The notes under the pieces are model-generated. The model was not told the origin of the DNA. It searched no databases and saw only the letters and a program-made list of their open reading frames with translations. Positions 57,476-64,000 of a stretch of DNA of 64,000 nucleotides are shown one piece after another. How positions within the stretch are numbered: position 1 is the stretch's first letter; the number at the start of each line of letters is the position of its first letter. This DNA is from Chinchilla lanigera (Eukaryota > Chordata > Mammalia > Rodentia > Chinchillidae): contig NW_004955465.1 in assembly GCF_000276665.1 (NCBI RefSeq), positions 6,591,070 through 6,655,069 of the forward strand. The letters run 5' to 3'. Both the position numbers and the translations under genes were made by a program.

Positions 57476-58599
57476 TCTTTGTGCATCAAGAGGGGCAGCT
57501 GTGTGGCTGTGTGACTCACTCATGGGATGTGAGGAGCAATGGCAACTCACCATCAGACAACAGAGGCCCGGACTCCCTGGAACTCCTCCCACACGAGGCA
57601 GGAGTTCCATTTTCTTGGCATCACAACAGCATACATGAGGTTAATGGGTTCCAAAGATGATAAAATCAGGTGTTTACAACAGTCCCCCCAGACAAAGTTC
57701 TTTCTAGGGGTGTAAAGATTATTTCCAAAATCAATTAAGAGAAGCTTCCTCACCCAAACACTACTTAACGCTTCACCTTCTCACAGGTAAGGGGTAACGG
57801 AGACAGGTGTGGCAGCCATGGGTGTGGGTGGCAGTAGGCTGGGCTGTGGAGAGCCAGCACTGAGGAGTGGCAGACCAGGTTATTTGCAGGCTGAGTTCGC
57901 CATATCACTTCCTGTGCCAGCGCTCCAGAACAGGCAGCTGGTATTCTTCTCATCAGGCCAGGGAACAGAGGAAGACAGAATGGGAAGCCCCCAGAGGAGC
58001 CGTGCCCTCTCAGACTCAGCCTAGAAGCCTGCCTTCTGCCTGGCCTCCCTCCCACAGGCACAGGACCAGCCGCAGGACAACAGAAGCCAGCTAACCGGTT
58101 CAGCCCCGCCAGCCAAACGGCAGGCACCGTTCAGCACCCTCAATTTCCTCCCAGCCACGAAGTCAGGAACAACCTGTACAGACAAAGAAAATAGAAAACT
58201 TGCGAAACAACGGCATCTACAGTGCTTGCTGAATACGCCTGAGGAAACTTTTTCAAAGCCCTTGAAGATGCTTCCTTATGATTCTGGAGAGAAAATATAG
58301 TCTACTAGATCCAGGGGCATGCTCACACATACTCAACTTCAGGCTCTGCTGGCCTCTATAATTCAAGAAAATGCCGTCAGGTACTTAATCGATTAAGAAT
58401 TGTAACTTGTACACTCCATAAAGTACATTACAAACCAGTTACATTCTGGTGTATTCTTCCTGATCTGGAAACAGAATTTTCCAAAGGAAAAACAAAAAAA
58501 AAACAACAAAGGTCTAACAGATTATACAACTGTCTGTCTGGCCACAGTGAAAAATGCTACTTGCAGGAAAGACCGGGATTTTAAAAAGAAAACTCACAG

Positions 58600-58760
58600 C
58601 CAAGCGTAGTGACGTACGCCTATAGTCCCAGTACTTGGGACGATGAGGCAGGAGGATTGCTGCAACTTTGATGTCAGCCTGGGCTACATAATGAGTTCAG
58701 GACCAGCCTGAACTGCATAGCGAGATCCTGTCTCAAAAAAAAAGTATATTGGGAGGCAAA
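58600..58760 (+). repeat. B1-type SINE with internal duplication
   Basis: 'agccaagcgtagtgacgtac', duplicated 'cagcctgggctacataatga' / 'accagcctgaactgcatagc', then 'gagatcctgtctcaaaaaaa'. A separate antisense B1 tail scrap lies at about 58845-58877. Confidence 0.92.
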
Positions 58761-60227
58761 CAAAAACAAAAAAGAAACACCTTACCATCTCTGTACTGCT
58801 AGTAGTTAACTTGTAATTCTGTAAAAATAAGCCTTTTTAAGATCTGGGATTACAGGCATGCACCACCACAACTGGCAAGAAACCTAACTGTGGCAATGCA
58901 TTTTTAATGGAATGAGAATCCGGAAGATGTATAGGAAAAGGAATCCTAGTTCCACCTGTCATGTTAAAGTTCTAAAAGTACCAAGCTACTAGTTCTAATC
59001 ACATATTCCATACAACCAAAACTTCTAGCCATGTAGCATTATTCACAACCATAGTATTAGGAAAATGGCGCTTTTAAAAGAAAGATTGTAATAAGAAAAC
59101 AAAGGGACACATTAATGCTGTCAGTATTGCTAGGCTTTAAAACTTGCAGGTCTTTGCACTCATCTATGATGTGTGGCTTCAGCCACTGGGCACACATTTT
59201 ATTTAAAGGGTGGGGTCTTTTCTGTTTGCTCCACTTGGAGTTGTGGCCCATCCTTGCTTCTTTTGGAGTATGTCCAATCCAAAGCCGGAGAGAGCCCAAA
59301 AAAAGTATCCCTTCTCCACCAGGTGCTACAATTAGTTGCTTAAAGTGTCCTCAACTGTTTTTGTGCCCTACATGGAGGACGAGATCTGGCACCAGCAAGG
59401 ACATTAAGATACAATGACCGTCATCCTTAGGCATTAGATCAGAACCACCAAGAGGTGGTGGCTCTAAGCCATGGGCCCCCAGGCTGGTAGAGCCAGGAGA
59501 TACAAAAAGAAATTCTAACCCAAGAGCAGGCACGTGAGCCAAACATTTTAAAGCTGTGGGGCTCTCCAGAGGTAAGAAGCACTGATGTCAGCAGTGGGGC
59601 AAAGGCAAACCTGAGTGTGAAGGCCGAAGCTGGAATAGGGTGGAGAAAGCCTGAGTTTTTCTAAATGTCTCCATTTTCACCCTTCTCTGGTGAAATGAGA
59701 AAAATCAGATGGATTGTTGTTTCTCACAATGCTAAACAAATTCAACAACAACTTCTCCCTCTTATTAAAAAGGCCCCCTTTAAAATGAGATGATAAGGAG
59801 AGTGGATGGCTGAGATTGTTTTTACATGCCCTCACTTGGCAGAGGGAACAATGGCAACCCCGTGTCTGACTGCAAGGCCCTGCCTCGCTTCTGGCCATGT
59901 GCGCAGCCCCCAGGAGCCCAGAGTACAGCACTGCTCGGAGAAGGCAGGGAGAGGGGAGCGGGGGAAATGGCAGAGATGGGGCTGGCAGAACAACGTGAGG
60001 TCAAGGTTCCATCCGCGAAGGATGAACTTTATCCTGCCACTGTGGAAACTCACTAATGCCCCCCACCCCAGCCTGGGATGAAATAATTATATCCAGATTT
60101 TTAAGAGCTTTAGCCAGCAGTTTTAAAAATGGATGATTAGAGGCACACAACTCAGTCAGGAGGAGGCACTGGCGGGTGTGGGGGCATCACAGAGGGAGAA
60201 CTAAGAGGGGGCGGAACAGCCTGGCCC

Positions 60228-60290
60228 GGTGGGGCGGGGCAGCGTCCAGATAACCCTGGGCTGCCTGAGTGTGGCAACCCCGTGGATAAC
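60228..60290. promoter_or_regulatory. GC box with nearby GATA-type motifs
   Basis: A GC box (ggggcggggc, 60231-60240) is followed at once by ccagataacc, and about 40 bp later by tggataac. Another gggggcgg lies 20 bp upstream of the GC box. It sits in a SINE-free block of about 1.5 kb. This could be an enhancer or alternative promoter. Motifs alone are weak evidence. Confidence 0.3.
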
Positions 60291-60549
60291 AAGGCAGTTA
60301 ATGGAGAAACTTCCTCCTGTAGAAGAGAGTAAAGAGCAGAGAGGAGGATGAGCCCGGTTAAGGGACAGCAGAATTAAGACAAAAGTTTTGTTTTAAAAGA
60401 TAACCTACAAATCTACAAATATCCACAGCCAGGCAGGAGCACATGGGAGAGGAAAGCAGAAGGTGTGGGAGGAGGTGCGTTAGGAGGATCAGCGGGTTCT
60501 GGGGCACAGGAAGATAAAAGGCTTGTGGTTAAACGTAATGTGTGTGGAC

Positions 60550-60640
60550 TGGGGCTGAGGTGCAGCTCCCTGGTACAGCACTTGCTAGCATGTGCAGGGC
60601 CTTGGCCTTAACCTCCAGGACTGTCATCAATCAATCACCC
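60550..60640 (+). repeat. ID SINE (diverged)
   Basis: 'gactggggctgaggtgcagc' and 'ccttggccttaacctccagg' mark a degraded sense ID. Confidence 0.7.
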
Positions 60641-61379
60641 ACCAATCAAACTGGACTCTACAAATGAAACTGAACATCATGAGTTGCTGCTGTGAGGAGC
60701 CAGTACTTTAAAAAACTTGCAGAAGTACACAAGACCATACAAAACTTCTCTAAATGTAAAACTCAGAAGAAAAAGACAAACCCATTCTTCCTTTTGAAGA
60801 ACGTATCCCATGAAATAGGTCAGATCCTACATCAAACGTAACTGAATTGATATGATCTCAAATGGAATTGTCCAGTTGATGTGCAAGTCCTGTGTCTGCA
60901 CTGTCAATGTCAGCCGCCAGCACATGCAGAATGTGGCTAGCGTGACTTTATTTAAATCTAATGTAAATTTAAACTGCTGCACATGAGCAGTGGTTGTTGT
61001 ATTGGACAGGTAAGTCTTGATACTTTTTTTCTCCCCAGTAATCTTGAGTTACTAGATTGTAGTCCCAGGGTTTTTTAAGCCCTGAGGTAGGAACAAAAAC
61101 AGTCTCGTAGCTTTTCCCTGCAGGCATGCAAGAAAAGTTCCCACAAGTATCTGACTTTGCTCAGTATTTAGAGGAGTTTCGGTGAATAGAGGGAAATAAC
61201 CCATGAAACCAATGAGAGGGACGTCTCTGAAGCCAGCAGACCTCTCCCAGGTGAGTCATCTCCGCCCTGCTCCATCTACCCAAAACCTGCTCAAAGCTGG
61301 TCCCATCTCAGACAGGAAAGCCAATGTGTGAAAGCAGGGGAAATGTTTATAAAGCTAGGTCATGTTTAAAAAGCAGGTT

Positions 61380-61462
61380 AGGGGATGGGAGTACAATGCA
61401 TTTGCCTAGCACTGGAGGAAGCCTGGTTTGATCCCCAGCACTGCAAAAGTGTAAAAACATAA
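61380..61462 (+). repeat. ID SINE (diverged)
   Basis: 'aggggatgggagtacaatgc' and 'ctggtttgatccccagcact' mark a sense ID copy. Confidence 0.75.
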
Positions 61463-61831
61463 AAAAAGCACATTGATCCATTTAAGCATTCTACCATATA
61501 ATAACATTTATGGGTAAGTCTAGAAAAGGTTACCTGAAATGAAGTATATATCACGAGAATAGGGAGACTTATAAAGAATGTATTTAATGTCCTTGTTAGT
61601 TTTTATCCTTTAAAAAATTTTTTTTAAATATACAAGAAAGAAAATAAGTCAATCCTTTGAAGAGGTGGAGCTGCTCTCTGCTAGCCCTGCCCTAATTTAC
61701 ATGTGTTTAGGAGGCAATGGTTTATCTTGCTCTATAAACAGACTGAAAGCTACTATGGAGTTTAACAGATGACAGGATAGGGTCTGGTTGATAAGCACTG
61801 TTGTACAGACAACCACAAAAGTCAGATCCTT

Positions 61832-61942
61832 GGGGCTGGGGATTTAGCTCAGCGGCAAAAGCGCCTGCCTGGCAAGCGCAAGGTCGTGAGTTCGGTTCCC
61901 GGTACCAGAGAAAAACCAAAACCAAAAAAAAAAAAAAAAAAA
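61832..61942 (+). repeat. Young ID SINE with target-site duplication
   Basis: A nearly intact ID: 'ggggctggggatttagctca', 'gcctgcctggcaagcgcaag' and 'gagttcggttcccggtacca', with a long A-rich tail. The 16-bp sequence aaaagtcagatccttg occurs directly before and after it. It is the same subfamily as the copy at 3247 but has one extra A after the A box. Confidence 0.93.
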
Positions 61943-61959
61943 AGTCAGATCCTTGATTT

Positions 61960-62180
61960 TTCGGCTTTAGGGACTGAACCCAGGACCTCTTGCATGCTAG
62001 GAAAGTGCCCTACTGCTAAGCTATATCCTGGCCCTTTGGACACCACAATTGACCTTAGCCAAAGCCCCAAGAAGCAATCCCAGCTCAGAATTGTCCAGGC
62101 TGGCCTTGAACTTACCATCCTCCCGTAATCAGCCTCCCGAACAGCTGGGATTATAGGTGTGTACCACTACCCTGACCTCT
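61960..62180 (-). repeat. Antisense ID followed by antisense B1 fragment
   Basis: The antisense ID ('gggactgaacccaggacctc' to 'ctaagctatatcctggccct') is separated by about 60 bp from an antisense B1 right part ('gtccaggctggccttgaact' to 'gtgtaccactaccctgacc'). It lies next to the young ID at 61832. Confidence 0.85.
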
Positions 62181-62344
62181 TGAAATCTTGCATAAAACTT
62201 ATAAGGTATTCATCTTTTTAAGGACCATAGATTTTATCAGATTTCCCAAAGGATCTGCTATGGTTCTGATCTTAAGAAAGGTCTGAGGCTTAGAAGAATG
62301 AATTTCACCTTTGAAGAGCTAAGTGACCCAAAGACTTTTGGTTT

Positions 62345-62422
62345 GTTTTTTCCAGTGCTGGGGATCAAATTCAGGGCCTCCAGCAAGCTAAGCATGCACT
62401 CAAGCTCAATCCCCAAAGGTTT
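62345..62422 (-). repeat. ID SINE (antisense)
   Basis: 'cagtgctggggatcaaattc' and 'cactcaagctcaatcccca' mark an antisense ID copy. Confidence 0.8.
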
Positions 62423-62782
62423 TTTCACTACTGTTGTCACCAGTTTTAGGCCCTCAACAATCATTGGCAACACTGACCACAGTAACCCCCCTGGCCTTCC
62501 CTTTTCTTGTGAAGATACAGGATACAACACAGGATTCACTCACAAAGGTATGGATACACGACAGTAATTCAATACACATTAGTCAAATCAGTCCCTTAAA
62601 CAATCTTAAACAACCCCCCAATGCATGTTATAAAACGTAACTTCAAAACAGAACTCATCTTTCCAGAAAGGAAGAGAAGAGACCACGATGGGTCCCATCT
62701 ATGTCAATGCCTTTGTCTCTGCCCCAGGCATTCCAAGAATGGCTGCTGGGATTCCAGTTAGCTTCTGTTTTTGTTTTCTTTC

Positions 62783-62880
62783 TTTAAGATAGGACCTTGT
62801 TCTGTTGCCTAGACTGGCCTTAAACTCAAAATCTTCCTGCTTCTACCTCCTAAATTCTGGGATTACAGGTATATGTTCCT
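62783..62880 (-). repeat. B1-type SINE (antisense)
   Basis: 'aagataggaccttgttctgt', 'agactggccttaaactcaaa' and 'tctgggattacaggtatatg' form an antisense B1. Confidence 0.8.
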
Positions 62881-63406
62881 ACTAAGTTAAAACTTTCTGA
62901 GTGTGTACAGTGGCCATAGGCCTTCAACCTCAGACAGATGTAAATTTGGCCCACTCTATTAATTCCTATGAATCCCAAAAGGGACACAGAACAGAGCAGT
63001 CTCATGGAAGATGTCTCTGTTGTAATTAACAAAAGGTAAAGGGGACTTAGCCTTTTAAATGCAAGCCAAGAACTAAAAGTCTCTAAACAAGGAGTAGTTC
63101 TGATACTTGAATTGCAATTCATAAATAACACTGTCAAGGGAGGAATCACATCAACTATAAAATACAAGAGTCACCACTGGGTAATGCGAGAGTGACTGTG
63201 ATTAAAAGGCATTTGGGGGCAGGAGGCAGGTAAGCAGTCCTTGTTTTCTTTTATGTCCTCTGCAAATGAAAATTAACCAATTTTTTCTGGCCTTCGAACT
63301 GTCAAAAGTGCTTTTAAAAACTGAGAAAATAAACAAATGGGACCTACAGTCTCCCTTCCAATGATTTCAGGGTAAAATGTTCTACCTGAAGTCCTCAAAT
63401 CAAGCT

Positions 63407-63437
63407 TGCTTGCTTGCTTGCTTCCTTCCTTCCTTCA
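63407..63437 (+). repeat. (CTTG)n(CTTC)n microsatellite
   Basis: Four CTTG units followed by three to four CTTC units. Confidence 0.92.
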
Positions 63438-63439
63438 TC

Positions 63440-63718
63440 TCTCCCCATACTGGGCATAGAACCCAGGGCTTTTTGTAGGTTTTTTGTGGGGGCGGGTATT
63501 GGGAATCACACTCAGGACCTCACCTCTGCCGGGCAGACACTGCCCCGCTGAGCTATATCCCCAGCCCCATATCCACCACTGAGCTACAGCCCCAGCCCTT
63601 TTTTGAGACAGGGTCTCATTGTCAGTAAATTGCCCAGTCTGAGTCGAATTTATCTTCCTCCTGCTTCAGCCTCCTTATCCCTGGGATTATAGGAATCTGC
63701 TATCATTCTGGATTTCAA
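63440..63718 (-). repeat. Nested antisense ID within B1-dID
   Basis: An antisense dID starts ('tactgggcatagaacccagg') and breaks off at about 63475. A complete antisense ID follows ('gggtattgggaatcacactc' to 'gagctatatccccagcccca'). Then the interrupted dID resumes ('accactgagctacagcccca') and runs into an antisense B1 (63603-63715). Confidence 0.8.
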
Positions 63719-64000
63719 ATATTACTTGATGATAAAAATGCATGTCCGTTACCTCAATTCGTAATTATTGATCTGCTACTAGACTGAGGTGTGGGGGTGG
63801 GAGAACTAAGTGTTGCCCATAGAATACTCACTTTAGGGCTAGAAAATGTGGAGACTGGTATGCACCCACCAGTATAATGGACATGGGGAGGTATGGAAGT
63901 GGAAAGGGGCCGGAAGGAGCCGACACACAGAAAGCACCAGGTGCCGCTGGAAGGCAGAGGATGATTACAGAGGGTGTTGTGGGGGCAAATTATGGGGAAC

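Larger units (their letters stand above)
45861..64000 (-). other. RREB1: Upstream region or long 5' intron of RREB1
   Basis: This 18-kb region has SINEs, MIR remnants, a G-rich tract at 49.8 kb and a SINE-free block at about 59.0-60.5 kb. No CpG island, coding exon or convincing promoter is visible. It is either a first intron or flanking DNA. Two very small exon-like segments (56911-56938, 58786-58818) were not accepted. Confidence 0.5.

Noticed and set aside
58786..58818. Tiny exon-like segment (atttttacag ... atg|gtaagg) on the minus strand
   Set aside because: At 33 bp and next to a B1 SINE, it is a likely chance match.
61832..61910. A possible tRNA gene, from the A and B boxes
   Set aside because: It is an ID SINE. 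The tRNA-like part does not need to fold as a cloverleaf, it has an A tail and target duplication, and many copies exist in the window.
1..64000. CRISPR arrays, operons or other bacterial features
   Set aside because: The spliced gene structure and mammalian retroposons rule out a prokaryotic source. No regularly spaced repeats were seen.

Overview
The window is vertebrate nuclear DNA from a placental mammal, almost certainly a rodent. It is intron-rich, CpG-poor and full of short interspersed repeats. Two families dominate: tRNA-derived ID-type elements and 7SL-derived B1-type elements carrying an internal duplication. In many copies the two are joined as B1-dID composites (B1 first, ID second). 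That mixture fits rodents outside the mouse/rat family, such as the beaver, kangaroo-rat, squirrel or dormouse lineages. I cannot fix the species from the sequence.

One protein-coding gene is recognisable. It is RREB1 (Ras-responsive element-binding protein 1, a C2H2 zinc-finger transcription factor), read on the minus strand. Six coding exons carry its N-terminal 299 residues in perfect frame: 41539-41369 (start codon), 36290-36201, 34808-34645, 13274-13130, 12616-12480 and 982-793. They encode five C2H2 zinc fingers and a basic, nuclear-localisation-like stretch. The gene continues past the left edge, where the remaining fingers and the long central region must lie. Upstream of the start codon, two segments with good splice signals on both sides (42622-42506 and 45860-45747) look like non-coding 5' exons. 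No CpG island or convincing promoter is visible, so the transcription start probably lies beyond base 64000.

Layout from left to right: 1-983, intron tail and the fifth-finger exon; 983-12480, a large intron with moderately GC-rich unique DNA and scattered repeats; 12480-13274, two exons around a 513-bp intron; 13275-34644, a 21-kb intron holding a repeat-poor block (about 25.4-27.3 kb) and a decayed LINE-1 (about 30.2-32.1 kb); 34645-41559, three coding exons; 41560-64000, 5' non-coding introns with a MaLR LTR invaded by a SINE and a small hAT-like element, dense SINEs, and a SINE-free stretch around 59-60.5 kb.

Nothing in the window looks like a new multi-gene system. The best leads concern RREB1 expression: a very weak 5' splice site after exon 4, an upstream reading frame that would end on top of the start codon, and a Z-DNA-type alternating tract fused to the first coding exon's donor. 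The possible regulatory hairpins and palindromes in the repeat-poor block, and a small hAT element with a CTCF-like core, come next.
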